Part shown: positions 16,779 to 26,214 of the stretch, one piece after another
Layout: each line of letters opens with the position of its first letter
Position numbering within the stretch: position 1 is the stretch's first letter
Source: Lutibacter sp.
Lineage (GTDB): Bacteria; Bacteroidota; Bacteroidia; Flavobacteriales; Flavobacteriaceae
Length of the DNA: 64,000 nt
Reading direction: 5' to 3'
Assembly: GCF_016342705.1 (NCBI RefSeq)
Contig: NZ_JAEINV010000017.1
Span: 1-64,000, forward strand
The notes under the pieces: model-generated
What the model saw: the letters and a program-made list of their open reading frames with translations, nothing else
The model's database searches: none
What the model was told of the DNA's origin: nothing
Position numbers and translations under genes: made by a program

Positions 16779-17533
16779 TTATTGATGTATTTTGTTTTGA
16801 TGTATTACAGAAGTTATTACTAAAATAATTAAAATAGTAAACAACACTGCAGATGAACCAATTGTTCCTAAATCAAATCCTCCTTTATCAGCAGATTTTG
16901 TGAGTAAATCTCCAAATGTTGCGCCAAAAGGTCTAGTTAACACAAAAGCAATCCAAAACAATAATACGACTGAAATTTTGGTAAAATATTTTGCTAAAAC
17001 TACCAACAAAATTAAACATCCAATTAATAGCGCTCCTCCTCCAAAACCTAATCCAGAATCATCAGCTAAATAATCTCCCAAGGCAGTTCCTAATGTATTT
17101 GAAAATAAAATGGTTATCCAATAATACAATTCTGGCCTAAATGAGCTAATATTAGTTACCGATAGCGATTTTTCACTTTTCCACCATACAAAAAGTATTG
17201 AAAGTAATAGAAATATCAATATTAAAGATCCTTTTGCATATCCAAAACCAAGTGTTCTATCCATATAATCGGACATTGTGGTTCCTGCGGTACTTGTAGT
17301 TAAAATTACTAACCAATATAAAATTGGATTGTATTTTTTGAAACTAATTGACTTATTAAGGAAATAATAAATAAGCTAATTAAAATTATTGAACTTAAAC
17401 CATAACCAATATTAAATGTCATTGAAAGCATATCACCAGCTGTTTCACCAAGCGTGGTTGCACATATTTTCATAATCCAAAAAATAAGGTTTACTTCAGC
17501 TACTTTTCTCATAGTTGTTTTATTCATTTTCAT
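16779..17533 (-). pseudogene. COG4705-type multi-span membrane protein split by a -1 frame change
   Basis: The 5' part (17533 to 17309, 74 residues) encodes the conserved start EVNLIFWIMKICATTLGETAGD and ends with an unrelated tail. The rest continues in another frame: KYNPILYWLVILTTSTAGTT leads directly into MSDYMDRTLGFGYAKG and on to 16779. Together they give a normal protein of about 250 residues with eight or so membrane segments and repeated G(T/E)xxGD motifs. The switch falls in a run of six A (minus strand TCAAAAAATAC); seven would restore one frame. The run also forms a canonical -1 slippery heptamer in the right phase (17333-17339). It could be a true frameshift mutation, a sequencing homopolymer error, or programmed frameshifting. 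The downstream frame also has its own ATG at 17276. The 5' end overlaps the ion-channel-like gene by 14 bases. Confidence 0.8.
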
Positions 17534-17876
17534 TCACATGTAAAATATGCAATAATCTATGAGCTATTGGTGCAAATATAACAGCTACGGTACTTAAAAA
17601 AGCAATACCACTAAAAAGTGCATAAAATGAAGAAAATAATTTAGCTTTTATAGTAATCATTTCATTTACAGGTCCCATTCCTGTTAATATCATAGAGGCA
17701 TTGTAGAAAGAATCAATCCAAGAAATTTCAGCAAAATAATGATACCCGAAAGTTCCAATCCCTAAAGAAAATGTAATTAACAGAATAGAAAATAAAAAGT
17801 AAATGAAAACTCTTTCAATAAATTTATTAAATGGTAATAGCGGTTTTCTTTTATTTTCTAATCTAGATTTTAACAT
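17520..17876 (-). CDS. small two-TM potassium-channel-like membrane protein
   Basis: A 118-residue protein with two hydrophobic segments (about residues 24-46 and 83-103) separated by a re-entrant-type segment containing FYNASMILTGMGP. That layout resembles the 2-TM pore module of potassium channels, but the selectivity filter (TxGYG) reads TGMGP, so ion selectivity is uncertain. Its stop overlaps the start of the COG4705-like gene. It is part of the minus-strand membrane cluster 18314-14108. The channel assignment is inference from topology and the pore-like segment. Confidence 0.6.
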   Translation of the reverse strand: MLKSRLENKRKPLLPFNKFIERVFIYFLFSILLITFSLGIGTFGYHYFAEISWIDSFYNASMILTGMGPVNEMITIKAKLFSSFYALFSGIAFLSTVAVIFAPIAHRLLHILHVNENE

Positions 17877-17918
17877 GATTTAATTTTTAAAAAAATAAAA
17901 TTAATCTATTATTTTCTA

Positions 17919-18314
17919 TTAATCACTGTTAAAATCATTTTCTGGAAGATCAATATTTAAAAATTCTAAACATGATTTTAATGTTGAAAAAACACCAACT
18001 TTATTTTTAAAACAGGCTTCTTCTTTTATTAAAATTGAAAACATGGTAGAATTTGGTGTTTCCGTTAAAATAGCCCATTTAAAATTAGGAGGAAGGGCTT
18101 CTTTTTTTAATTCGTCAATATAGGTAAGCATTTCATCAAGCGACATTTTAAAGTTTGCACCAATAAGATTTGTTAAAACTTTATGAACAGAAATAATATT
18201 CTCATCATTTCTATAGGTAGAATGAAAATCCAATAATTCTTCTAATGTAATTGATTCACTTAATTCATCAATAAGTAATGATTTTTCAGGATATATTTTA
18301 TATTTCAAACTCAT
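17919..18314 (-). CDS. hypothetical cytosolic protein
   Basis: A 131-residue acidic protein without signal peptide or membrane segment. Alternating strands and helices and the KWAILTETPNSTMF block give the feel of a SpoIIAA/STAS-like fold, as in other flavobacterial small proteins, but I recognise no family with confidence. It is the first gene of the minus-strand cluster, 42 bases before the channel-like gene, and no promoter with a full TAnnTTTG match is seen. Confidence 0.55.
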   Translation of the reverse strand: MSLKYKIYPEKSLLIDELSESITLEELLDFHSTYRNDENIISVHKVLTNLIGANFKMSLDEMLTYIDELKKEALPPNFKWAILTETPNSTMFSILIKEEACFKNKVGVFSTLKSCLEFLNIDLPENDFNSD

Positions 18315-18441
18315 TTAGGAAGCTTTTTGCATAGCTTTATAAAGATAACAAAAAACATGATACAAACAAAACATTCAACAATTTAACACACTGATAAATA
18401 GTATCTTAATATATTTCATCCTTAAAAAATATAACTATTAT

Positions 18442-19482
18442 TTAATTTGGAATCTGTTGACTTAAACAATGCAACGTACCAAAACCCCAAATTAAGTCTA
18501 TAGCGTTTATGCCTATAATTTCTTTATCTGGAAAACATTTTGCAATAATATTTAAAGCTATTCTATCTTTAGAATCGTTGAATGTAGGAACTAAAACGGT
18601 TTTATTCAAAATTAAAAAGTTTGCATAACTTGCCGGAATTTGAATTCCATCAAAAATTAAAGGCTTAGGCATTGGCAATGTTACAATTTTTGGTGATTTT
18701 CCGGTTTCTAACTTTGCTTTTTGTAACCGCTTTAAATTATCTTGAAGCGGCGCATAATTTGCATCATTTATATTATCTTCAATAACTGTAATAATAGTGT
18801 CTTCATTTACAAATCTACACAAGTCATCAATATGTCCGTGTGTGTCATCACCAACAATTCCATCACCCAACCAAATAACATTGGTAACTCCTAAATATTC
18901 TTTAAAAACTGTTTCGTAATCTTCTTTTTTGAAATTTTTATTTCGAACCTGAACGGTTGGATGTAGTAAACATTCTTCTGAAGTTAGCAATGTTCCTTTT
19001 CCGTTAACATCAATTGCACCTCCTTCAACAATAACTGGTTTTCCTTTATGCATTACTTGTGTTAAAGGAATATTTAAATGTTCAGAAACTTGTTTTGGAA
19101 CGTGCTTATCTAGTTGGTAATTAGTGTATTTTGCCCAACCATTAAAGTTAAAGTTTAATGCTTCTCTCCTCCCATTATTATACACTACAATTGGACCAGA
19201 GTCGCGCATCCAACTTCTATTTGTTTTGTGAATGATAAATGAAACGTTAGAAATTTCCACAGAAGCCGTTTCTAACATTCCAATCACTTTTTGTTTTAAT
19301 TTTTCAGAAGCAACCACCAAAATAACTTCTTCAACCGAAGTAACTTTTTTAATAAATTCTACAAAAGCCCATTGAATTGCTTCGTATTTTCCAGGCCAAT
19401 CATTACCGTTATGAGGAAAGCACAATAATATTCCTTGTTGTTTTTCCCATTCAGCAGGAAATCTTCTTGTTGAATTTGCCAT
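18442..19482 (-). CDS. aguA: agmatine deiminase
   Basis: A 346-residue enzyme that hydrolyses agmatine to N-carbamoylputrescine and ammonia. Family blocks seen: MRDSGP, NFNGWAKY, VEGGAIDVNGKGT, the GDDTHGHIDDL catalytic His/Asp block, and the C-terminal nucleophile Cys in GTLHCLSQQ (Cys339, 8 residues from the end). All expected catalytic residues are present. It lies 2 bases downstream of the N-carbamoylputrescine amidase gene, so the two are co-transcribed and form a complete agmatine-to-putrescine route. Confidence 0.95.
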   Translation of the reverse strand: MANSTRRFPAEWEKQQGILLCFPHNGNDWPGKYEAIQWAFVEFIKKVTSVEEVILVVASEKLKQKVIGMLETASVEISNVSFIIHKTNRSWMRDSGPIVVYNNGRREALNFNFNGWAKYTNYQLDKHVPKQVSEHLNIPLTQVMHKGKPVIVEGGAIDVNGKGTLLTSEECLLHPTVQVRNKNFKKEDYETVFKEYLGVTNVIWLGDGIVGDDTHGHIDDLCRFVNEDTIITVIEDNINDANYAPLQDNLKRLQKAKLETGKSPKIVTLPMPKPLIFDGIQIPASYANFLILNKTVLVPTFNDSKDRIALNIIAKCFPDKEIIGINAIDLIWGFGTLHCLSQQIPN

Positions 19483-19484
19483 AA

Positions 19485-20372
19485 TTAATCTATTGCTCTT
19501 TTTGTAATATCACCATAAGCATCAATACGTCTATCTCTAAAAAATGGCCAATTCTGACGCACATTTTCTTGTAAATCTAAATCGACTTCAGCAATTAAAA
19601 TTTCTTCTTTATCGTGTGATGCTTGTGCTAAAATTTCACCTTGTGGACCAGCAATAAATGAAGATCCCCAAAACTGAATTCCTTCTGTTCCTGGAATGTA
19701 TTTTTCTAAACCAACTCTGTTTGCTGCAGCAACATAAACACCGTTTGCAACAGCGTGTCCTTTCATTACATTCATCCACGCACCGTGCTGATTTTCACCA
19801 TATTGTTCCTTCTCAAGCGGATGCCAACCTATTGCTGTTGGATAAAATAACACTTCAGCGCCTTGTAATGCCGTTAAACGTGCCGCTTCCGGATACCATT
19901 GATCCCAGCAAATTAAGGTTCCTATTTTTCCTTTTTTGGTTGGAAATGTTTTAAAACCGATATCGCCAGGTGTAAAATAAAATTTTTCGTAAAAATGAGG
20001 ATCGTCTGGAATGTGCATTTTACGGTATAAACCTGCTTCACTTCCATCAGTATCAATAATATAAGCACTATTATGGTAAATTCCAGCCATTCTTTTTTCA
20101 AAAAATGGAACAATAATAACCACACCTAATTCTTTTGCCAAAGCACTAAAAGCTATAAATGAAGTGCTGTATAATTCTTCTGCTATAGAAAAATTATCTG
20201 TATCTTCACTTTGACAGAAATAATGACTACTATATAATTCTGGTAACGAAATAACTTCAGCTCCTTTCGCTGCAGCATTCTTTACCCAACTAATACATTT
20301 TTTTAAGTTGTTTTCTGCAACATCATTTAAGTTTAATTGAATAACTGCTATTTTGTAGGTTTTTTTTGGCAT
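19485..20372 (-). CDS. aguB: N-carbamoylputrescine amidase (carbon-nitrogen hydrolase)
   Basis: A 295-residue nitrilase-superfamily enzyme with the full catalytic triad: Glu45 (SLPELYSS), Lys118 (YRKMHIPDD) and Cys155 (LICWDQWYPEA). It cleaves N-carbamoylputrescine to putrescine, carbon dioxide and ammonia. The gene directly precedes agmatine deiminase (2-base gap), which fixes the substrate more firmly than the family alone would. Cytoplasmic; no signal peptide. The start at 20372 gives MPKKTYKIAV, the family's usual N-terminus. Confidence 0.95.
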   Translation of the reverse strand: MPKKTYKIAVIQLNLNDVAENNLKKCISWVKNAAAKGAEVISLPELYSSHYFCQSEDTDNFSIAEELYSTSFIAFSALAKELGVVIIVPFFEKRMAGIYHNSAYIIDTDGSEAGLYRKMHIPDDPHFYEKFYFTPGDIGFKTFPTKKGKIGTLICWDQWYPEAARLTALQGAEVLFYPTAIGWHPLEKEQYGENQHGAWMNVMKGHAVANGVYVAAANRVGLEKYIPGTEGIQFWGSSFIAGPQGEILAQASHDKEEILIAEVDLDLQENVRQNWPFFRDRRIDAYGDITKRAID

Positions 20373-20621
20373 GTTTCCTGCTTTTTAGGGTGTAAAAATA
20401 GTTAAATTAAAATATAGAATGCAACAACAATTTTATAAAATAAATAGAAATCCAAATTTCACTAATAGTATCCATTAAAATTAAAAAAACTGTTATAGCT
20501 AAAAAATTAAAAATTAATATGATTAAAATCATAACAAAATGTCAAGTCCTTTCATAATTTAGCTAGTTGTTTACAGAATTATTATTATTAAAAAAAGTAA
20601 GCTAATATTTAACAAAAAATA

Positions 20622-21689
20622 ATGAAACAAAGAATTTTAATTGTTAATAGCGGAGGTGATTGTCCAGGAATGAATGCTGTAATTAGAGCTGTTGTAAAAC
20701 GTGCTGCTTTAGAATCTAATTGGGAGATTATTGGAAGTATAGATGGTTTCGACGGAATTTTATCGTCACCATATGAATTAAAGTTTTTAGATGAAAAAAG
20801 TGTCTCTGGAATTATAGTAAAAGGCGGAACTTTTTTAATGACTAATAATAAACGGAACCCTTTCAATTATCCTGTAAAGCAATCTGACAACTCAATTAAA
20901 TACACGGATGTTACTGACCAACTTATTAAAAACCTGAAAGATTTAAATATTAGTTCAATTATTCATATTGGAGGAAATGAATCTCATAAAATATCCTACC
21001 AACTTTCAAAAAAAGGAGTTAATATTGTTGGAGTTCCAAAAACAATTAATAATGATTTATCTATAACAGATTATTCATTTGGCTTTCAATCTGCAGTACA
21101 AATTGCAACTGAAGCGGTAGATAAATTAGTTACTACTGCCAATTCTCATAATAGGGTTTTAATTTTAGAAGTAATGGGGCGAAATACCGGATGGATTGCG
21201 CTACATGCTGCTATAGCTGGCGGTGCAGATGTTTGTTTAATTCCTGAAATTCCTTTTACAATTGAAAAAATAATAGAGAAATTAGAATCTAGATATTCAA
21301 TTGATGGAAGAGGATTTGCAAATATTGTTGTAGCTGAAGGAGCTCGTTTTAAGGGTGAAAACCTTGCTTTAAGTCCTGGATTAATTGCGAGAGAAATTAC
21401 TGCCAGATTAAAGGAAAAAAACTTCAATCATGATATTAGAGAAACCATTTTAGGACATTTACAACGTGGTGGTGTGCCAATGGCTTTTGATAGAATTTTA
21501 GCAACAGAATTAGGTGTTAAAGCATTTGAAACTATCCTTGAAAAGAAATTTGGCACAATGACAATTCATAAAAATGGTGAGTTGACAAATATTCCATTAG
21601 AAAAAGTAATTGATAAAAATAATAAAATTGAAACAACTCATAATTTAATTCAAACTGCAAAAGGAATTGGAATAAGTTTTGGAGATTAG
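20622..21689 (+). CDS. phosphofructokinase paralogue lacking the catalytic aspartates (probable pseudoenzyme)
   Basis: A 355-residue protein plainly homologous along its full length to 6-phosphofructokinase: NSGGDCPGMN at residues 9-18, EVMGRNTGW and ILGHLQRGG. Key residues differ: the GGDGS phosphate/metal loop is GGNES (117-121) and the TIDND loop that carries the catalytic base is TINND (141-145). Sugar-phosphate-binding blocks are kept. It is therefore probably inactive as a kinase and may regulate or pair with the intact paralogue that follows 41 bases later, presumably on the same transcript. That role is inference. The frame is intact, so it is under selection rather than decaying. Confidence 0.85.
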   Translation: MKQRILIVNSGGDCPGMNAVIRAVVKRAALESNWEIIGSIDGFDGILSSPYELKFLDEKSVSGIIVKGGTFLMTNNKRNPFNYPVKQSDNSIKYTDVTDQLIKNLKDLNISSIIHIGGNESHKISYQLSKKGVNIVGVPKTINNDLSITDYSFGFQSAVQIATEAVDKLVTTANSHNRVLILEVMGRNTGWIALHAAIAGGADVCLIPEIPFTIEKIIEKLESRYSIDGRGFANIVVAEGARFKGENLALSPGLIAREITARLKEKNFNHDIRETILGHLQRGGVPMAFDRILATELGVKAFETILEKKFGTMTIHKNGELTNIPLEKVIDKNNKIETTHNLIQTAKGIGISFGD

Positions 21690-21730
21690 CTTCATAAAAA
21701 TAAAATAAAATAGAAAATTTAAAGGCAAAA

Positions 21731-22828
21731 ATGAAGAAAAAAGTATTAGTGTTAACAGGTGGAGGTGATTGCCCAGGTTTAAATGCTGTAATTAGAGGAA
21801 TTGTAAAACGTGCGGCCCAAACAGAAGATTGGGAAGTTGTTGGAAGTATTCAATCATTTGATGGTATTTTACGTGAGCCAATGGAAACCATTGAATTAAC
21901 AGAAAAAAGTGTTGCAGGAATTCATTATCAAGGTGGAACAATATTAGGAACCACAACCAAAGGAGGGCCATTCGCTTGGCCAGTAAAACAAGAAGATGGA
22001 ACTTGGAATTTTATAGATCGTTCAGATGAAATGATCCAAAAATTAAAAGATATGGGAATAGAAGCCGTTATAAGTATTGGCGGAGATGGATCTCAACGAA
22101 TTTCACAAAAACTTTATGAAAAAGGATTAAATATTATAGGCGTTCCTAAAACAATAGATAATGATTTATCTGCAACAGATTATACATTTGGTTATCAAAC
22201 TGCTGTTCAAATTGCAACTGAAGCAGTAGATAGATTGGTGACAACCGCAACTTCGCATAACCGTGTCATTATTCTTGAAGTTATGGGTAGAGATGCCGGC
22301 TGGATTGCATTAAGTGCTGCAATAGCTGGTGGAGCTGAAATTTGTTTAATTCCAGAAATAACCTATGATCTAAACAAAATTTTGAAAGTTATAAACAATC
22401 GCTTTAAACAAGGAAAAGGTCACGTAATAATTGTAGTTTCTGAAGGAGCAAAATCTGTTAACGGAAATGTTTTAGCTCAAAAAAGTGATGAAATTGGAAA
22501 TGAAAATTTAAAACTTGGAGGAATTGCAAGTAAATTATTGAAAGACTTAAAAGATGCTGGTTGCGAGGCAGATATGAGAGAAACAGTACTTGGACATTTG
22601 CAACGTGGTGGTGTTCCAATTGCTTTTGATAGAATTTTAGCAACTCAGTTTGGTGTAAAAGCTATGGAATTAGCCTTAGAAGGTGATTTTGGTAAAATGG
22701 TAGCTTTCCGTCATCCTGAAATTGTGGCAGTTTCATTTTTAGAAGCAATTAGTAAGTATAATTTTATTAACCCAGATTCATCTTTGGTTAAAACAGCTAG
22801 AGGAATTGGAATGAGCTTAGGTGATTAA
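21731..22828 (+). CDS. pfkA: 6-phosphofructokinase
   Basis: A 365-residue glycolytic enzyme converting fructose 6-phosphate to fructose 1,6-bisphosphate. Catalytic blocks are intact: GGGDCPGLN (10-18), GGDGS (117-121), PKTIDND (139-145), EVMGRDAGW and LGHLQRGG. Gly at the residue after the loop Asp favours ATP as phosphate donor, while Lys140 before TIDND is a feature shared with PPi-type and mixed-group enzymes, so the donor should be treated as probably ATP but not certain. It is the second gene of a two-gene pfk unit. Confidence 0.95.
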   Translation: MKKKVLVLTGGGDCPGLNAVIRGIVKRAAQTEDWEVVGSIQSFDGILREPMETIELTEKSVAGIHYQGGTILGTTTKGGPFAWPVKQEDGTWNFIDRSDEMIQKLKDMGIEAVISIGGDGSQRISQKLYEKGLNIIGVPKTIDNDLSATDYTFGYQTAVQIATEAVDRLVTTATSHNRVIILEVMGRDAGWIALSAAIAGGAEICLIPEITYDLNKILKVINNRFKQGKGHVIIVVSEGAKSVNGNVLAQKSDEIGNENLKLGGIASKLLKDLKDAGCEADMRETVLGHLQRGGVPIAFDRILATQFGVKAMELALEGDFGKMVAFRHPEIVAVSFLEAISKYNFINPDSSLVKTARGIGMSLGD

Positions 22829-22849
22829 AAAAAATAGATAATTAATTAT

Positions 22850-22888
22850 AAATAAACTGCTTAGCTTTAAAACTGGGCAGTTTATTAA
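22850..22888 (+). terminator. terminator after the pfk pair
   Basis: AATAAACTGC ... GCAGTTTATT stem with a 16-base loop, between pfkA and the convergent VF530-type gene. The stem is A+T-rich, so it is weaker than the others in the window. Confidence 0.55.
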
Positions 22889-22911
22889 TTTCCAGAAAAG
22901 ATTGTTTCAAT

Positions 22912-23127
22912 TTAAATTGATTTTAAATATAAATTTTCAACTTTTTCACGTGCCCAAGGTGTTTTTCTTAAAAAAGTTAAGCTTGATTTAATACTTGGAT
23001 TTGATTTAAAACAATTAATATTAATTCTATTGCTTAATTCTTCCCAACCATACATGGAAACCAAATACTGAACTATTTCAGCAAGTTTCACTCCATGCAA
23101 TGGATCATTTGGATGTTGTTCACTCAT
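22912..23127 (-). CDS. VF530 family (DUF2132) small DNA-binding-like protein
   Basis: A 71-residue protein of the VF530 family: [50 protein letters not shown] are its conserved blocks. The solved family member has a helical fold and has been proposed to bind DNA; the function is not established. It is 10 bases downstream of the second SDR gene, in the same direction, so the two may be co-transcribed. Confidence 0.9.
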   Translation of the reverse strand: MSEQHPNDPLHGVKLAEIVQYLVSMYGWEELSNRININCFKSNPSIKSSLTFLRKTPWAREKVENLYLKSI

Positions 23128-23137
23128 AATTATAATT

Positions 23138-24673
23138 TTACCAATCTATTGGTTTATAGTCTTTTAAAAATTTTCCACACCAATGTTTTCCTGTATTAAT
23201 TCCATCAATTAACGGATCCATAACGCGCGCAGCTCCGTCAACAATATCTAACGGAGGTTGAAAATCGTGTACTTCAACTTTATGTTTCGATAAATCTACA
23301 GGATCTTCATCTGTAACCCAACCAGTATCAACAGCGTTCATATAAATTCCAAAATTTGCCAAAGTAGATGCGGAAGTATGTGTTAACATATTTAGAGCAG
23401 CTTTTGCCATATTGGTATGCGGATGACGGTCTTGTTTTCTAAATCTATGAAATTTTCCTTCCATTGCAGAAACATTTATTATGTGTTTAACACCCGTATT
23501 TTCCTTTTTCATTAATTCTGCCAACCTGTTGCATAGCACAAATGGCGCAATAGAATTAACTAATTGAACTTCAACCATTTCGGTAGTTTCAATTTCTCCT
23601 ATCTTTAAGCGCCAACTGTTGGTTTTTCGCAAATCAACTTGTTGTAAATCAGCATCTAACTGACCTTCTGGAAAAACTTCATTTGTAGCCAACGAATTAT
23701 CAAAACTATAAGGAATTTGAGATAATTTAGCCGAAGCTCTTAAGCCAATTCCGGGTTCAACTCCGTGCCAAGTTACCGGCATGTTTTTATTTGCAGAAGC
23801 ACCACTTGTTAACGTTTTCAGTTCATTTAAACATTCAAAATGGTTTGATAATAAGTGTTGTGCAGATTTTGGCAAACTTTTATAAGGCATTTCTTCCTTT
23901 CCCATTAAATGATGAAAAAATCCAGCAGGTCTTCTCACAGTTTGAGCCGCATTATTAATTAAAATATCTAATCTATCGTATTGTTGTTCAATGTAGTTAC
24001 AGAAAATTTCAACACTTGGAATATGTCGTAAATCTAGGCCGTGAATTTTTAAACGATCTTTCCATTTACTATAATCATCTTCTTGTGAAAATCGTAAAGC
24101 GGAATCTACAGGAAAACGTGTTGTTGCCACAACGGTTGCTCCTGCTCGCAATAACATTAATGTAATATGGTAACCAATTTTTAAACGAGAACCTGTAATT
24201 ATTGCAACTTGATCAGTTAAATCGGCTGTTTGGAAACGTTTAGCGTAATTGAAATCACCACAATCTTTACACATGGTATCATAAAAATGGTGCAATTTTG
24301 TGAATTCAGCCTTACACACATAACAATTTCTTGGTGATTCTAACTCTTTTTCTTCTTTAGTTCCAGTTAAATCTATCATTAATGGAGCAACAAAAACACT
24401 TGCTTCTCTTGCGCTTCTAATCCCTGTTTCTTTCCTTGCGTGTCTATCGCGAGCAATCATTTTTCTTTTTTCAGCTTTTTTAGCATCTTTCTTTCTTCGT
24501 GAAAACTCATCACGATCTGGACGTGTTAATAAACCTGCAGCTTTTAATAATGCTACACGTTTTTCATCAGAAAGTTCGAAAAGTTGATTGGTATCTCCTA
24601 CTAATTTTTCCAATATAGCAATACAACTTTCTAATTGCTCTTCACTTACCTTATTGGTATTGTTTTTCATCAT
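23138..24673 (-). CDS. SDR-fold oxidoreductase with N-terminal zinc-motif domain, paralogue 2
   Basis: A 511-residue close paralogue of the protein at 11687-13228, similar from end to end, including RRKKDAKK, the CYVCK...C-x2-C zinc-type motif, [15 protein letters not shown] and the identical [17 protein letters not shown] block in which Thr replaces the catalytic SDR Tyr. A longer frame would start at 24718, but a TATATTTG -7 element (24693-24700) lies within that extension, so the Met at 24673 is preferred. The VF530 gene follows 10 bases later. Two such copies 10 kb apart suggest a fairly old duplication followed by divergence. Confidence 0.85.
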   Translation of the reverse strand: MMKNNTNKVSEEQLESCIAILEKLVGDTNQLFELSDEKRVALLKAAGLLTRPDRDEFSRRKKDAKKAEKRKMIARDRHARKETGIRSAREASVFVAPLMIDLTGTKEEKELESPRNCYVCKAEFTKLHHFYDTMCKDCGDFNYAKRFQTADLTDQVAIITGSRLKIGYHITLMLLRAGATVVATTRFPVDSALRFSQEDDYSKWKDRLKIHGLDLRHIPSVEIFCNYIEQQYDRLDILINNAAQTVRRPAGFFHHLMGKEEMPYKSLPKSAQHLLSNHFECLNELKTLTSGASANKNMPVTWHGVEPGIGLRASAKLSQIPYSFDNSLATNEVFPEGQLDADLQQVDLRKTNSWRLKIGEIETTEMVEVQLVNSIAPFVLCNRLAELMKKENTGVKHIINVSAMEGKFHRFRKQDRHPHTNMAKAALNMLTHTSASTLANFGIYMNAVDTGWVTDEDPVDLSKHKVEVHDFQPPLDIVDGAARVMDPLIDGINTGKHWCGKFLKDYKPIDW

Positions 24674-24692
24674 AAGCCTATGCTTCAAGCTG

Positions 24693-24700
24693 CAAATATA
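24693..24700 (-). promoter_or_regulatory. -7 element for SDR paralogue 2
   Basis: Minus-strand TATATTTG, 19 bases before the Met at 24673; it decides the shorter start. A matching element (13248-13255) sits at the same place before paralogue 1. Confidence 0.5.
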
Positions 24701-24809
24701 ACTCAAAAAAAATATCAATTCATGACTTTTTATGTTGAGTGTTATTTATTAAAAAACATGCTTTAAAAATAAACATGTCAGTATTTAAATTAATTGTATA
24801 ATGGTTTTA

Positions 24810-26114
24810 TTATTGTGGGTTTTTTGCTTTTACAGAACCAACTAATAAAAACATTAAAAAAGCTATAGAAATATATCCTACATATTTGTAAGATCCTAAA
24901 TTACTAAAGCTAAAGCTAAATATGCTTGGAGCAATGGCACTTGCTAAAACTAACATGCTCATAATTTTACCAGTTATTGCTCCTAAATTGTTTCTTCCAA
25001 AAAAACGAGGCCAAGTTACAGCATTTAACACAGCAAACATTCCTCCCATAAATCCTAAACCAATTATAAGAAAATAAACACCAAATGGTAATGATAAAAA
25101 AAGTAATCCGAAGGCTGCAATTATCCCACTCAAAATCATTATAAACAAATATAATTGATGTTTTAAATAATCACTTAAAATATTAAATATAGTTGAAACA
25201 ATTATTGAAATTATTGAAATTGGAATAAATATAGCAATGGCTTGGTTTTGCGTGTAATTATGTACTCCAAAAATGGACACAATGTGAAATGTAAAACCCG
25301 TAATAAAAAAACTGTTAAAACTTAAAATTAAACCATACATCCAAAAGGCTCTTATTCCTTTTGCTTCTTTTAGTGTAAATTGTTTTTCAATTTCAACATG
25401 TAGATCATTGTCCTCATTTAAATTAGAAATTCCATCTGGTAATAAGTTGAAGTTTTCAGGTTTATTTCTATAAAACTGTACTATAAATACACTAAAAATA
25501 AGCAAGCTAAATGCCAAAATTTGCCAAGTAACTTCCCATCCATTATCATTTATTAATACATTTAAAAATAAAGGAGATGATGAAAACCCTAATGAAACAG
25601 CGATACTTGTAATAGAATTTACCTTCCCCCTATTTTTATGAAACCACATCATTATCATATTTCTAGAGGCCATTGTTAACACTCCTTGCCCACTAAAACG
25701 TATAAAAAAGAAAAGAACTGTTATTACACTAAAAGGAATTATCCAAGATCTAATAGCTAAGGTTTCTTGTATAAAAGCACTTATTTGTACTGAAACTGAA
25801 CAAAGCAATAATGAAAATCCTAATAAAATTGCAGCAAAAAATGCTACATACCTTGCTCCATATTTATCAAACCATTTTCCAGCATTTCCTAAAACTAATG
25901 AACTTAAAAAGGTGCCAATCATATAGGCATTACTAAACTGATTTCTTGAAAGGCCTAAAGCATCTTTTACGGGGTCTGTAAATACTGAAACTCCAACTGT
26001 TTGCCCAGGCATACTAAACCAAACTCCTATGGTTCCAAAAATTAAAACTATATATCCATAAAAAAACGGAACCTTACTTGGATTTATAACTGAAAACTTA
26101 TTTTGATTGGACAT
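24810..26114 (-). CDS. MFS transporter (OFA-like)
   Basis: A 434-residue protein with 12 hydrophobic segments. The start FYGYIVLIFGTIGVWFSMPG and the GKWFDKYGAR loop after TM2 fit MFS members of the oxalate/formate-antiporter-like group. No substrate-determining motif can be read. It is a single gene with its own preceding terminator (from the helicase upstream). Confidence 0.85.
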   Translation of the reverse strand: MSNQNKFSVINPSKVPFFYGYIVLIFGTIGVWFSMPGQTVGVSVFTDPVKDALGLSRNQFSNAYMIGTFLSSLVLGNAGKWFDKYGARYVAFFAAILLGFSLLLCSVSVQISAFIQETLAIRSWIIPFSVITVLFFFIRFSGQGVLTMASRNMIMMWFHKNRGKVNSITSIAVSLGFSSSPLFLNVLINDNGWEVTWQILAFSLLIFSVFIVQFYRNKPENFNLLPDGISNLNEDNDLHVEIEKQFTLKEAKGIRAFWMYGLILSFNSFFITGFTFHIVSIFGVHNYTQNQAIAIFIPISIISIIVSTIFNILSDYLKHQLYLFIMILSGIIAAFGLLFLSLPFGVYFLIIGLGFMGGMFAVLNAVTWPRFFGRNNLGAITGKIMSMLVLASAIAPSIFSFSFSNLGSYKYVGYISIAFLMFLLVGSVKAKNPQ

Positions 26115-26144
26115 TAAACGAGTTCTATTAAATTGTATTTTATT

Positions 26145-26193
26145 TGTTTAAAAAATAAAAAAACCAATTATTTTTTTATTAAAACAATTGGTT
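26145..26193 (-). terminator. terminator after the SF2 helicase gene
   Basis: AACCAATT (26162-26169) pairs with AATTGGTT (26186-26193), followed on the minus strand by a long T-run. Confidence 0.7.
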
Positions 26194-26214
26194 CATTTAT
26201 CAAATTAAATATTT

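Noticed and set aside
20498-20540. Palindrome ATGATTAAAATCAT upstream of the pfk pair as an operator
   Set aside because: Fourteen bases of pure A+T-rich palindrome about 90 bases before the ATG; chance occurrence is likely and no regulator is known.
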